Positions 22,780 through 35,761 of a stretch of 64,000 nucleotides of DNA are shown here, piece by piece. The stretch comes from Tetracentron sinense (lineage: Eukaryota; Streptophyta; Magnoliopsida; Trochodendrales; Trochodendraceae). Positions within the stretch are counted from its first letter, which is position 1. Each line of letters starts with the position of its first letter. Position numbers and translations under genes: made by a program. The stretch is taken from contig CM026562.1 of the NCBI GenBank assembly GCA_015143295.1, positions 5,742,639 to 5,806,638 of the forward strand, given 5' to 3'. Under the pieces are notes generated by a model. That model was not told the DNA's origin. It made no database searches and was given only the letters and a program-made list of their open reading frames with translations.

Positions 22780-23926
22780 ACTACAAAGATGAGCAAATAC
22801 TCTGTCAAAGACTTATCACCTTGTAAAAAATGAGCAACTTCTTGACCTAGCTAATAGACATGAGCAATATTCCCTGTCTGAGAATAAGTCTGAGTTACAT
22901 AATCTCAAATCTCCTTTGTAGTGCGAAGAAATAAGAATCTCCTACTCATCTGCGGCTGCATGGAGTGAAGTAACCATGACATTACAGTAAGGTTTTCAAA
23001 CTCCCATTGCTCATACCCTAGAGCATCTGCCTTAGGTTCACAAATTCGGCCATTAACATATACCAATTTCCTACGGCCTTCGATATAATTTTGTCCATCC
23101 ATTTTGACTATAGTAATCTGATAATTAGGGTTCTCCATAGGAGAATTACTCATAATTCCACCTGATGAGATGGCGAAGAAACATTCAACTTTTCTGAGGT
23201 CGACATCCTCTTAGAAAATCACAGAAATATACCCAACACTTCAAATGAATACTTTTCTTACAAATCGGACCAACTAGGCAATAACAAAAAATTCCAGCAT
23301 AAGAACAACAACAATAAACACTGCTAATGCCTCTTACGGAGGTTAAATAGGATTGTTTTTCACAAAATACAAATTACAGAAAAAGTTTAGGGTTCCCGGA
23401 ATCTTTCTTTCATCAAACAAACTCCAAAGAACTATTGCTTTGTTAAAAACAATGAATTCACACATTTATAACTTCAGATCTAATGATTCATAGTTTATCA
23501 TTCGAGAGCATCAATCATCAACTTAGTCACTTAGATACTTCAAAAAAACATAATAAAATCATTCTGAACTCCAAAATATTAAACCATACCAGATCCACAC
23601 AACACTATTCATGTGGCACTATTCACAACACTCTTCATGCCATCAAACAAAAGAAAAGGAAAAATGCAAGCATTGCTTTCCTGCTCTGATACCAAGTAGA
23701 AAGAGGAAGAAGAAGAAAAAGAATAGAAAGAGAAAGAGAAAGAAGAGAAAAAGGGAAAAAGCGATTAGGGAGATAGTGATTCACTTCTCTCTTCTCCTTT
23801 ATATATTTTTACTTAACTGGAGAATTATATATTTACCCTTATGTGTATTACGTGTACTAGACACGGTACGCATAATACACACAATATAGCTAATAACATG
23901 AAATACCATAAATACTCCTATCAACA

Positions 23927-24557
23927 TGTTTACTTATGAGGAAATATTACTACCATAAGTGAACCCCGCTCACAATTCATACACATCCATAGTCCAGACC
24001 ACCCACTTCCTGCTCTTAGCATTCAATTTTTGCATATTCAGGCAATCACTTTTTACCATACAGTAAAATCATGTTTCCTACTTCCATTTCTTTCATGATA
24101 TCTAAACCAAGTAATTATGCAACACACGCAACCAGGACAATGATGGAATTTCCATTTCATCCTTAGCTTTGGTATTTTTGGATGATCATTAACTAATATT
24201 TGCTAGGAAACTATTTTAAAATTGTTGGACACTACAAAATATAAAAGGAATTAAAACTCCGATTTATTCTAAATCTTGGACATCGTAAGTCTCATTGGTG
24301 CTTTAATAGAAACAAAGAACCATGAGATATACAGCACATAGAAAACCTTATGCATGCCAAAATACTGTTAGCCAAGTTAAAAGGTAGGGCACAAGTGCCA
24401 AAATCAAAATGGACAGGGATATTGCATCGTTGAATCCCTAGGACAGGCTTGATTCCTTGATTTGACAATATATTGTAGTTAATTTGAAACAAACACTTAG
24501 GTACATAAAGAAGTAGATAAATCAAGAACATAGACTATTATATATAATAGAATATAG
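23927..24557. other. Makorin intron 3 island between two Copia fossils
   Basis: About 630 bp of sequence without a recognised repeat separates the two minus-strand Copia elements. It is probably original intron sequence. No exon was found in it. Confidence 0.5.
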
Positions 24558-25209
24558 TAAAAATATAAACATACATACAAGAATGGAGGAAGAGGAAGGA
24601 GGAAGAGAACACAGTGATATTCTTGAGAATAGAACGAAGTGTTAGACACCAATGTGGTGCACACTCATGTTTTTATTGATAAAGTAATGTAAAGACAAAA
24701 ATACCCTCACTAAATTTAGGCCCATCACAACATTCCCCATCAAGCGGGGCATAGATATGCAACATGCCCAGCTTGTTATTTGTTAATAATATCATGTTGC
24801 CGATTAGATGTCATTGCTTTTGTGAGAATGTCTGTCAATTGATCAGTTGTCTTGACAAATGGAACACTAATTATTCTTGATGCTACTTTTTCCTGAATAA
24901 AATGCTTGTCAATCTCGATGTGTTTCGTCCTATCATGCTGAACTGGATAACGAGCAATACTGATGGTCACTTTGTTATAATTTATAACAACCCAACTTTA
25001 TTTATGAATGAACTGGAAATCGAAGTTGTCATTAGGATCTCGATCCACAGTAACTCCTATGCCCCATGTGTCTTTGCCCTATATTCCGCTTCAACACTAG
25101 ACCTTGTTACAATTGCCTATTTCTTGCTTCTCTATGTGACTAAATTGCCACCGACAAGAGTAGAATATCCTAATGTGGATCTTCTGTCCATATCTGAACT
25201 TGTCAAATC

Positions 25210-28200
25210 TATTGAATAAGGCTTTATGGGTTTTATGTTTATGTTATCTCTTATCTCTTATACACTGTATTGTGGGTATATTATTAGTATATCTTATATA
25301 TTAATAGTATACCATTAGAGGAGTATAAATAATAAAGTATGGGAGAGACATCATTAATCTCTCACAATTTTTCCCTAAACCTATTCTTCTTCTTTTCCTT
25401 TTTTTCTCTCTCAAACCTTAACTTTTATCCTCTTAAACTAATCCAACTTGGTATCAAAGCTTATTGATCTAAGGGGTCTATAAAGAAGGCAAAAGAGAAA
25501 AAAAAAAAAAAAGAGAGGGGGGGGGAATCTGACGTCGGATGACGTAAGCGTCCTTACGGACTGTCGTCCTCAGACGCACTGACAGCCATTGGATCTCGAC
25601 TGCAAAGGTATGTTTTAAGAGGTCTTGATTTTAGAGAATTTTAGAATCAAGAATCATGTGATTTGGAGTTAATTTGAGAAAGTTATGACACTTTTTGTGG
25701 GAATATAAAAACAAATTTAGAAAAATACAAATCTAGTGTTTTCTAGCCACCAGATTCATGTAGAGAATTTTTTTTTTGTCTGATCTCCAATGGATTCTTC
25801 ATTTTTTTAATCTTGATCTAATGGAGGTGGTTGTGAATCATATGGACCTATTGAAGTTTCAGTGATTATTTTTTCAAACCATATTTGCTGTTTTTCTGCA
25901 TTTTGAGGATTTGGTTCATTTTTTTCATGCATAGAAGTGTTGTCACATGCTTGGTAAAAGTGATTTGAAGCTTGTGCATGGCTGGTAGGGGTTGATTCAT
26001 GATTTTTGACTTGTTTAGTTGCTGTTATGAACTTTGTTTAGAGGTTTCTCATATATTAAGGTGAAGAACGTGGGTTGTGGAACTCTAAAGTGTAATTTTT
26101 TGGGTATTATTGGTTGGAATAGGCTGAATAGCTCTCTTTTGGTCTATTTTTTGTGTAAAACAGTCCAATGAGATTCGTGATGGATGACTCTGAGGTAAGC
26201 CAGTTCTCTAGTGTCCCTATGCAGAGTAGAGAGAGTATTTGGGTTAGTGCTAGTGATGCACCTAACATCTAGATTACTACAGTGAAGTTGGATGAGACAA
26301 ACTTCTTTGTCTGGTCACATCTGCAATGTTATTTGTTGAAGGCAAGGGGAAGATAAGATACTTGAATAGTACCATCTCCACTCCCAAGTTTACAAATCCA
26401 GCCTATGCCAAGTGGGAGGTTAAGAATACTGTTGTAATGTCATGGCTTCTCTACTATACAATCAAATATCAATAGTGTCTACCTGTTCCTTCCTTCTGCG
26501 AAAGCTATATGGGATGTCGTGACATAGACTTATTCTGAGATAGGGGGTCCAGCTAGTATTTATGAGTTGCGTCAGAGGATCTCGCAACTCAAGCAGGGAG
26601 ATATATCTATTCCCACCTACTATTCTTCTCTTTGTCATCTCTAGGAAGAGCTAGATCACTATCAGACCTTCTAGGTTAAGTGCCCAGAGGATGAATCGAG
26701 TATTTGAGCTACTTGCAGGCCTGAATATGGATTATGAACAAGTAAGGGTCCAAATACTTGGCAAAGATCCGGTCCCTCCTCCTAACAAGGTTTATGCATA
26801 TTTACACCGTGAGGAACGCCGTCAGAGTGCTATACTCCACCCTCCCGCCCTTGATAGATCTGCATTAGCCTCCTCATTCCAGTGGGGACCTAGGAGTAGC
26901 GATCGTGGAAGAGGTGGTCATTTTGGATCTTCTGGACCTTCTACTGATGATGAAGATAAACTTAAATGTGATCATTGTGGGCGTACCAGTCATACGAAAG
27001 AGACTTGTTGGGACTTGGAAACGAAGATGACCATTTCTTGTACACACAAAGTTAAAGTTGTCAATGGTACAATATCATCCATTATGGGTAAGGGGAATGT
27101 TGATGTCACACCCTCTATGTCCCTTTCCTCTATTCTTCATGTTCCTAAGTTCACCTTGAGTCTTTTATCTGTTAGTCATATTATCAAATCGTTGAACCGT
27201 AGCGTCACTTTCTTTCCTTCTCATTGTTTGTTTCAGGACTTAGAAACGAAGAGGACGATTGGTACGGACCATGAGGAGCGAGGATTGTATCTGCTTGACG
27301 ACCCTTTGCCTTGTATTGCTTCATCAGTCCAGCAAATACCCCATAGTGTTCGGAGTATTAGTAGCACGGAAGAATTATTCCAGTGGCACAAACGTCTTGA
27401 CCACCCCTCCGTTTTCCTTCTTAGGCGTTTATTTCCGCATTTATCTTTTTCTAGTGTGGTTTCCTCTTTTGCAATGTGAAACTTGTGAATTTACAAAACA
27501 TTATCAAACTTTATATCCTTATAGTGGTAATAAATGCAATTCACCTTTTTCTCTAGAGTATTCTACTGTGTAGGACCATCCCCTATTGCTTTATCATGTG
27601 ATTTTTAAGTATTTTGTTACTTTTGTGGATGATTTTTCTCATACTACATTGGTGTATATCCTGAAATCTATGGGTGAAGTTGGCACGGTTTTTTTTTCTT
27701 TTCACACAATGATTGTCACTCAGTTTAATGCCTTAATTAAAGTCCTTTGTTAAAATAATTGGGGGGGGGGGGGGGTATATGTCTACTAGTTTGTCTACCT
27801 TTTTTGATTCTCATGGTATCATTCATTAGACTTCCTGTGCTTGCTGACACACCTCAACAAAATGGTGTGGCTAAGCGAAAAAATCGACATTTGTTGGAAG
27901 TCATTCGCTCTCTTATGGTTGCTATGAATGTGCTTAAACGTTTTTGGTTTGACAACGTATCGACTACTGCTTTCTTTATCAATCGAATGCCTTCCCGGAT
28001 TTTAGAGTTCCAATCTCCTGTTTCCCTATTATCTCCTTCCACTCCTTTGTTTCCGGTGGCCCGTGGATCTTTGGGTGTATTTGCTTTGTGCATATTGCTA
28101 GTTCTGCTCGCACAAAGCTTGATCCTAAGGCTCTTCGCTGTCTCTTTCTTGGGTATATTCCTCATCAGAGGGGTATATATGCTATCATCCCCTTCTCGTT

Positions 28201-29296
28201 GGTCATTCGTATCTATGGATGTCACCTTTTTTTAGTCTACTCTATATTTTTATGCTAATGAGACATCTCTTCAGGGGGAGAACATCAGTGAAGAGATATC
28301 TTCTTCTCTTCTCATTCTTATTTTCTCCTCTGACAATGATTGTGGACAGGGGAAGTGTGAACCCGTGATCAAAGAATTGCAGGTATATAAGAGAAGGCAG
28401 AAAGATCCTCATGAGTCCCACCAAGAAACCTCTTCTAATCCAGGTAACATTGTTCATTCTAGTCCTAACATTATTGTTCATTCTAGTCCTGACATTGTTG
28501 ACTCTAAAGCTCCTATTGCCCTTAGGAAAGGTACTAGAGCATGTACTCAGCATCCTATTTCAAATGTTGTATCTTACCATGCTTTGTCTTCTTCGTATCT
28601 TTCGTTTGCCTCGGCTTTGTCTTCTGTGGCTGTCCCTCGCAGTTTAGCAGATACACTACGTCAACCAGAATGGAAACAGGCTATGGATAAAGAGATTTGT
28701 GCACTTGAAAAAAATTACACCTGGGATATGGTCAACTTACCAAGAGGGAAGAGGTTGGTTGGATGTAGGTGGGTGTTTACAATGAAACACCGCTCGGATG
28801 GATCAGTAGAGAGATACAAAGCTCACTTGGTTACAAAGGGATATACTCAAACTTACGGGATAAACTATCAAGAGACATTTGCCCTAGTTGCAAAAATGAA
28901 CTCAATGAGAATCCTCATTTCACTTGCAGCCAATAAGGATTGGCCCTTGTTTCAGCTTGATGTGAAGAATGCATTTCTTCATGGTCATTTGGAGGAAGAG
29001 GTGTATATGGTACCTCCTCCTGGGTTCAAATGCTCCTCAAATGAAAGGAATGTGTGTAAGCTGAAGAAGGCACTCTATGGATTGAAGCAGTCCCCCAGAG
29101 CATGGTTTGAGCGTTTTAGTAATGTTATGGTGAAGAATCGTTCAAGACAAAGTAAAGCAGACCACACATTGTTCCAATGTTACCTAGGCACGTGGTACGG
29201 GTATCAAGTGTCTAGGTGTCTAAGGGTGTCGGCACGGCAAGCTCTGAAAATCCCAATACGGCAGCACAGACGTACAATTTTTTTACATGATTAAAT

Positions 29297-29330
<34 letters not shown>

Positions 29331-30992
29331 ACTCAAAATTTTTAAATAACAATAATAAAAGAGGGGGATCACCAGTCCCTAATTTTTTTTTAAAAGTATA
29401 TACCTGAGTTATAAAAAATACTTATATAGAGAGTAGAAATGAGCAACAAGAGACAAGAGAAGAGAGAAGAGAGAAGAGAGAGATATACATATTGATCATT
29501 GCTGTTGCCACTGCTCTCCTGGTAAAATTTCGTCTATGTTTTCAAAAAAAAAATTTGAAAAAAGTTCTTTGCAATTGTATTTTTAAAATGACACGACATA
29601 CTTGAAGCACCATGCGCATAATCATAATGTTAATGTCACCATGACATGGTATAGGCACATATCAAGGAGTGTCGTGTTGTGCCATGGAGTGTCGTGTCGT
29701 GTCCAAGTGTCGGCATGACAAAATTTGGGAAAACTAAAGTGCCTAGGTAACACTGCAGTGTTCCTCAAACGGTCTTGTCAGAAGGTGACTATCTTGATTG
29801 TTTATGTAGACGACATTGTGCTAACAGGTGATGATCTTGATCAGATAGAGTCACTGAAGGGCAAGTTAGCAAAGGAATTTGAGATCAAAGACCTTGGTCT
29901 TCTGAAGTATTTTCTTGGGATTGAAGTTGTCAGGTCTAAGAAGGGCATATTTGTCTCTCAGCGTAAGTATGTTCTTGATCTACTCAAGGAGACAGTCATG
30001 ATGGGTTGTAAGCCCTAGCACCTATAGATCTGAATCATAAAATCAATGAAGCTAGTGGGGAACGTTTGTCGGATGCAAGGAGGTACCAAAGATTTGTTGG
30101 CAAGCTTATATATTTGTCTCTTATCAGGCCAGACATCACTTATGCTGTCAGTGTAGTCAGCCAATTTATGCATTCTCCAACTACTGGTCATCTAGATGCA
30201 GTCTATCGAATCCTCCACTACTTAAAGTCGTCCCCTGGGAAGGGTTTGTTGTATACTTGTAATGGGAACCTAAGGTTGAAGCCTACACCGATGCAGATTG
30301 GGCTGGCTCATTATCTGATAGAAGCTCTACTTCCGGTTATTGCACCATGGTTGGAGGTAATCTTGTTACATTGAGAAGTAAGAAACAGAATATGATTGCC
30401 AGATCCAATGTAGAGGCGGAGTTTAAAGTCATGGCACATGGTGTGTGAGCTGTTGTGGCTTCGATTGCTCTTGAATGAGATTGGATTTCCCACCGAAGGC
30501 CCAATGACCTTATATTGCGATAATAAGGCTGCTATTAGTATTGCTCATAATCCGGTGTAGCATGACCTGACCAAGCATATTGAGATTGACCATAATTTCA
30601 TCAAGGAGAAGTTGAAGGAGAGTTACATTTGCACCCCGTTTGTGAAGTTTGAAGATCAATTGGCTGATGTGTTGACTAAGGGTCTTGGTGGTACTCAGTT
30701 TCGAAACATTGTTGGGAAGTTGGGCATGAGTGATATCTACGCACCAACTTGAGGGGGAGTGTTGAATAAGGCTTTATGGGCTTTATGTTTATGTTATCTC
30801 TTATATACTGTATTGTGGGTATACTATTAGTATCTCTTATATACTAATAGTATACCATTAGAGGAGTATAAATAATAAAGTATGGGAGAGATATCATTAA
30901 TCTCTCTCACAATTTTCCCTAAACCTATTCTTCTTCTTTTCCTTCTTTTCTCTCTCAAATCCTAACTTTTATTCTCTCGAACTAATCCAACT
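25210..30992 (+). mobile_element. Copia element (call it Copia A) with both LTRs and target duplication
   Basis: LTRs lie at 25210-25448 and 30760-30992, with AAATC on both sides (25205-25209 and 30993-30997). The primer site TGGTATCAAAGC is at 25449-25460 and the polypurine tract GAGGGGGAG just before 30760. Parts in order are gag with a CCHC knuckle (26180-27020), protease (27020-27240), integrase (27360-28230), reverse transcriptase (28640-29170 and 29756-30020) and RNase H (30060-30740). The coding region is broken in several places and carries a hAT insertion. The LTRs differ by roughly 13 substitutions plus two short indels by eye (about 6%), suggesting an age of a few million years. 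It inserted into the RNase H of the older minus-strand Copia. Confidence 0.88.
29175..29755. mobile_element. hAT non-autonomous element inside Copia A
   Basis: The ends are CAATGTTACCTAGGCAC and, inverted, CAGTGTTACCTAGGCAC. The flanks CATTGTTC (29167-29174) and CAGTGTTC (29756-29763) are an 8-bp duplication with one change. A (TA)n run lies at 29298-29327. Since Copia A is itself only a few million years old, this hAT moved more recently. Confidence 0.8.
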
Positions 30993-31216
30993 AAATCTAG
31001 AGTTAATTTTTTTCTTCTAAACACCAAGGTTAGGAGTGAATCTTAATCACAATCAAGAGGTATTAAAAGGGACATGTTTGACCTATGGGCTGTAACCAAC
31101 TCCAAGGAGTCGGATTATAACAGTAGAGGATTCTAAATCCTTAGTAAACTATATTTTTTTTAAAAAATTCAAAAGCTTAAGGGCACCCACTTGAGACCGA
31201 ATCACAGCTAATCGCG

Positions 31217-31509
31217 ATTGAACTTGGGGAGAGTTCAATCACACCCATAGGCCAACTGTGTCCCTTGTAACCCCTATTAACTGTGGTTAAGATTTACATA
31301 CCCTTGATGTTCAACAATATAACCTTAGTTTTAGAAAAAAATATTAAACTATAGTTAAGTATTTGCAACTGTTAGGGTTAATATTTTTTATAAAAACTAA
31401 AGTTATATTTGTGAACCCCCAAAGGTTAGTGAATCTTAAACTCAGTTAATAGGGTTAAAAGGGACATGTGTTGGCCTATGGGTGCGATTGAACTCTCCCC
31501 GAGTTCAAT
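31217..31509. mobile_element. Palindromic MITE of the TTAACC family
   Basis: The first and last 23 bp (ATTGAAC...GAGTTCAAT) are inverted copies with one mismatch, and similarity continues through CACCCATAGGCCAAC and GTGTCCCTT for about 95 bp from each end. It is a fold-back element with no coding part. Related GTGTCCCTTTTAAC ... GTTAAAGGG segments occur near 21308-21575, 31020-31075, 50200-50370 and 61020-61175. Confidence 0.7.
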
Positions 31510-31640
31510 TTCAATTGGCCATCCACCTCCATGCCCATGCTATGCTATGCCATATAATACATATAAAAAAAAAACTTTTTTTTCCAAAAGTTTGGATGGG
31601 GCACGTGCCCCCCTAGGCCCACCCTTGGCTCCGCCCCTGC
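31510..31640 (-). mobile_element. hAT terminal fragment (GGGGCGGAGCC type)
   Basis: The right end, read inverted, is CAGGGGCGGAGCCAAGGG, the classic terminus of a large plant hAT-like group. It abuts the Copia B reverse transcriptase at CATCCGAT. The other end is not recognised, so this is a remnant. Confidence 0.5.
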
Positions 31641-31840
31641 ATCCGATTGATGGAGTGACCAAGACAAATTTGCTGCAAGTGAGAACAAACCGGGTTCATC
31701 TCGACAACTGAAGCAAATGTCTCCAGGTAATCTACTTCATACGTTTGAGTAAACTCTTTAGTGACCAACCTTACCTTGTAATCTGTCCACTGTCATATTA
31801 GCTTTATGCTTCACTACGTACACCCACTCATAGTGACAAA

Positions 31841-32112
31841 GTCAAGGTTCAGAGATAATTTGGCAAGGGTCAAGTTTGGAAAAAATCGAGAAAAAATAAA
31901 ACAAAAATGAATAATTAATAATTATATAATATGTCCATCAATTTGATTAAATAATATACAAAAATATTAGTTTATTTGTTGAACTAAACAAATTATTCGT
32001 GTTTTTAAGATTTATTTGCAAATAATTCAATACACCAATAATTCTTGAAAAAAATTGACACAACTAAAATTCGCAATTTTTTCAAAAATTCGGCGAATTT
32101 TGTTACTTGGCA
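31841..32112. other. AT-rich insertion of unknown type in Copia B
   Basis: About 270 bp of AT-rich sequence splits the reverse transcriptase of the Copia fossil. I saw no convincing inverted ends or target duplication. A decayed MITE is likely. Confidence 0.35.
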
Positions 32113-32760
32113 CCCGCTTAGATCCCATTAGTCTTCTTCTTAAGAGTAATCAACAAGTTTCCATGTATTGTTCTCTACAAGAACCTTCATTTCTTCCCAC
32201 ATAGCTTCTTCCCCTTGTGGATGCTTCAAGGCTTCTGCTACACTAAAAGGTATAGACGTTGAAGACAAGGAGGAACAAAGGCTCAAAAAGATAAAGAAAG
32301 TAAGACATAGGAAAACAAAGAGGGAAATCGGATGAACAGTCGTACACATACGTTTTATTTTGCATAAGGCAATAGGAACATTATAAGGAATACTAGAAAC
32401 AGATGAAGACTTCATAGGAGGAATAAATCCTGAATCTGCAGTGGTCGGGTGAGAAGGTTGTTCTGCTGATGTAGACTATACCTTGGATTGTCTAGAGTAA
32501 GTTCTCAACTTGTTATTATAAGCACCCCATTTTTGCACCCACTTTTTCTTTCTTCTTTCAAAGCTCCAAGGCGTAAACCAAAACCCAAAACAAGCCAAGA
32601 TACCCTTCCATTGCAGCCCAAACCCCCTATCCAAATCCAGCTAATGAGCTCCTTTTCTGCCTATTTCGTTCGAACGAAATCAGATTTCGTTCAAACGACT
32701 TAGCTACTGTTTTCAATTTCTGAGAAATTCAATCATCCCAAGAGTTCTATCGCTAGAAAC

Positions 32761-34132
32761 CAAGGTTCTGAATGTCGATATCGCTCGACATGTCAAGCCG
32801 CGGAAAAAAGATATATCAGAGATATATCGCAAGATATATCGTTTATCGGTGATTTTTGAAAAAATTAGGAAAAACATAGAATTTTGCAGTGATACTTCAG
32901 GAAATGTTAAAATAAATGTTAATACACCTTTTAGAATAAAAACATTTAAAAAACAACAACGTATATAAGAGATGCAATGAGAAGAGAGAAAAGATGTGCA
33001 CTGACGAGTGATGATAATGAATGATTGATTCATGTAAATCTGAAATAAGTTATATGTTATTAAAATCAATATTTTTTTAATACAACTCATGATTAAAAAT
33101 ATTTTATATTTTTAACAGATTAATAATTTGTTTTACTTTTAATGTTATTAAATAATATATTTAAGTAGTATTTAGTAATTTTGTGTATTATTTTTAGTTA
33201 AATAAGTTATATTATTTTGTCGATGTTACTAAGTATGCTATTTAGAATTATTAGCTATTAATAATAATAAAAAAACATTATTAAATTCATAACTAAATAA
33301 AATATCCATGAATTTCATGTATAATCCTTAAAATAAAAAAGGTCTTATATTAAATTTTAATATTTCTTTTGAAAATATTTTTAAAAAGCCCTTATGAGCT
33401 TAAGATATTTTTTAATGAGATTATGAGAGTGACCCTAGCGTTACCCTTGCTAGGTTAAAACAATTAAATGAAGTATGTTTAATGACATTATGGGAGTGAC
33501 CTTAGCATTACCCATATTAGGTTAAAACAATTAAAGAAATATGATTAATAATATTATGGGAGTGACCCTAGCATTACCCTTGCTAGGGTTAAAACATAAG
33601 AGTGCCCAAGCCCTCATTCTCAGTCGATCAAAACAGACGAAAAAAAAGGAGAAGCAAGGGCGAGAGGTAGAGCTCAGAAAGGGGAAGGGTAAAGGAGATA
33701 ACCGGATAAGTTGGCGTATGGATTTTGCTATTAGCGAAGGGTACAAGCCTACAAACACGGCAAGGGCGAGGGCGAGGGCGAGGGCGAGAGGTATGTTGCC
33801 TCTTCTTCCTCCTTCATCCTCCTTTCTTCTCTACTCTCAACCCTCTTTTCTTTTTTTCTTTCTAAATCAAATATTCAAGAGATTGTTTGAATCGCATGAT
33901 GTTGGAATTTTCACATTTAAAAACGAGCAAAAATTGGGGAAAAGGTTCGCATTCACGGTTTCTGTCGAAATTGGTGAGATATCGATGACAAATCGTTGAT
34001 GTCGGTGATATATCGTCGATATCTACCGACATCATGTAAAAAATTATGTCCATCGTATGGATACATCGGTGGTGACCAATATCGAAAAATATCGGTGATA
34101 TATCGCCGATATTATCGAAATTTCGAACCTTG
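32761..34132. mobile_element. hAT non-autonomous element (1.37 kb)
   Basis: The ends are CAAGGTTCTGAA and, inverted, CAAGGTTCGAAA, with CTAGAAAC on both sides (32753-32760 and 34133-34140), a perfect 8-bp duplication. Subterminal GATATATCG words recur in both orientations. The body includes a (GGGCGA)n run near 33762-33788. A 152-codon frame across that run is repeat-driven and not a transposase. Confidence 0.85.
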
Positions 34133-34405
34133 CTAGAAACAAACTTAGATTCGTTTGAAATCATTCGAACGAAATCAGGTTTTGTTCGAACGGATGCCAA
34201 TTTCGTTCGAATGACTTTCGTAGACTTCATTTTTTTAGGTTTAAACCCTAATTTGGCCATCCATTCTCTTTCTTAAATTACCCTAAACTTTCCTAATAAT
34301 TACCAAACTACCCTAATCCTAGGAAAATCTATAAATACCCTACCCCCAAACCTTTAAACCCTAATTCAAGCCTCCAATCTCCCAAAATCCTCACAAGGTG
34401 TTTCA

Positions 34406-34724
34406 TGTTGAGTGTTGTTTATTGCCTCCGCCGCATATCATGCCCCATTTATCCCGTGACCCTCTTATATTCATTGTTACTACTCTCTCCATCAGATGGT
34501 CTTTTGGAGTAGTTGGTTGTTAACATGGTATCAGAGCTCTAGATGTGATTTGGTCACGGGTTCAATTCTTTCCACCCTTTGGGTGAGGGGGAGTGTTGAG
34601 TGTTGTTTATCGCATCCGCTCCCGGGTGTCGCGTATCGCGCCCCATTTATCCCGTGACCCTCTTATATTCATTGTTACTACTCTCTCCATCAGATCGGTC
34701 TTTTGGAATAGTTGGTTGTTAACA
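34406..34724 (+). mobile_element. TRIM element, structurally complete (319 bp)
   Basis: Two short LTRs (34406-34525, 120 bp; 34594-34724, 131 bp) both run from TGTTGAGTGTTG to GTTGTTAACA. TTTCA flanks both sides (34401-34405 and 34725-34729). The 68-bp interior starts with a tRNA-Met primer site TGGTATCAGAGC (34526-34537) and ends with the purine tract GTGAGGGGGAG. TRIMs encode no protein and depend on other elements. The LTRs differ by a few substitutions and one 11-bp indel, so the copy is not very recent but looks whole. Confidence 0.92.
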
Positions 34725-35348
34725 TTTCATTCATCCATCAATCAATCATAATAATAAAAATACACAATTTCATACATAATACATCCATGATACAACCCAC
34801 CCCAAGAACTACAATCATAGCTATATGGAGTTAAGCTAAAAAAAATAGAAATTTTTTAGATTTTCCTCCCTTAAATAAAATTTTGAATTTATAAATCCGG
34901 TGTAAATGCATCAAATTGATGCAAGTGCATTAGTTTAGGACTAATGACATACTATTTATGCAAAACCCTATTCTAACTCGAAGAAAATTCTTACCTTTTA
35001 AGCAAATTTCACCAAAGGTAATGCAAATGGGGTGCACTTCGAACCCGAAAAGCAAATATAAGTAAATGTGGGTACCAAAGTGGTGAATTTCCTTAAAAAA
35101 CGAAATAATCTCACAAACTTCTTCAAAATCTCACAAATCCCACCTATTTGGTTAATATTTCTGCTTTTATAGACTAAGGGCAGAAGATCCCTAACTTAGA
35201 AAATATATATAGGAGATATCATATGTCAAAAATATCGAGGATATATTGAAAATATTTAAGGATATTTTGTATTAAAAAAACTACATGTGAGACATTTTAC
35301 ACCTCTGCAATATGAAAAAAAAAATATTTGGGATATATCAGAAATATC

Positions 35349-35761
35349 CATAGTTACCAAAGCGAGAAGCGCAAACGAGAAGCAAAGAGAAAGCGAGAAG
35401 CAGGAAACGAGGCTCAAAAAAACTTTAGGAAAAGGGAAGCGAGAAATGAGATATAAGCTCCTCATTCCCATTATGTTATTATGGGTAGCTCTACCTTCGA
35501 TTTTATCTTACATCAGATTTTTCTGAAAAATCTAGTGCCTAAGGTTCCAAACTGACAATACTTGCTTAAAGTCTACATCCTAGGCTATAGATTCTGGTCT
35601 ACCCCATCACTTCACACAAATTGTTCCCTTTAACTACTAAATGGGACGTGATGGAAGCGAGTCTATCTGAGGAAGCGAGCTTCCTAGGAAGCGAGTTTGT
35701 CCGAGGAAGCGAGTCCAGAAAACGAGCTTACCACCCTGTACATAGCTTCCCTGCAACCATG
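35349..35761. mobile_element. hAT MITE with AAGCGAG subterminal repeats
   Basis: The ends are CATAGTTACCAAAGCG and, inverted, CATGGTTGCAGGGAAG. GAAATATC flanks it on both sides (35341-35348 and 35762-35769), a perfect 8-bp duplication. AAGCGAG occurs many times near both ends, a pattern typical of transposase-binding repeats. It belongs to the same family as the split copy at 1-4690. Confidence 0.8.

Larger units (their letters stand above)
8952..23926 (-). mobile_element. Copia fossil (call it Copia C), heavily interrupted
   Basis: This is an LTR/Copia element read on the minus strand. The 5' LTR is at 23697-23926 with a primer site matching initiator tRNA-Met at 23683-23694. Parts in order are a gag start (22905-23153), gag with a zinc knuckle (20460-21130), protease/pre-integrase and integrase pieces (17100-18390), reverse transcriptase (14240-14530 and 16387-17070), and the start of RNase H (14007-14240). 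A fragment of a same-family LTR at 8952-9045 probably marks the other end. It is thoroughly broken, with many internal breaks and at least five later insertions. It lies in makorin intron 3. Confidence 0.75.
32516..35270 (+). mobile_element. LTR-like block with TTCGAACG palindromes
   Basis: Outside its two inserts this block contains repeated TTCGTTCGAACGAAATC-type palindromes (32660-32700 and 34150-34225), a TATA-like CTATAAATACC at about 34329, and a CCCTAATT-rich leader. That looks like a Gypsy-type LTR without any coding part. Its limits are not clear. It replaces the middle of Copia B. Confidence 0.4.

Noticed and set aside
24330-24450. A minus-strand stretch encoding HFDFGTC that resembles the makorin C-terminal finger exon
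   Set aside because: The resemblance fails beyond a few residues, there is no fitting splice frame, and the true exon with full match and phase is at 5677-5746.
33541-33999. A 152-codon frame with an Ala-Arg repeat
   Set aside because: It is driven by the (GGGCGA)n run inside a hAT element and has no transposase or other domain.
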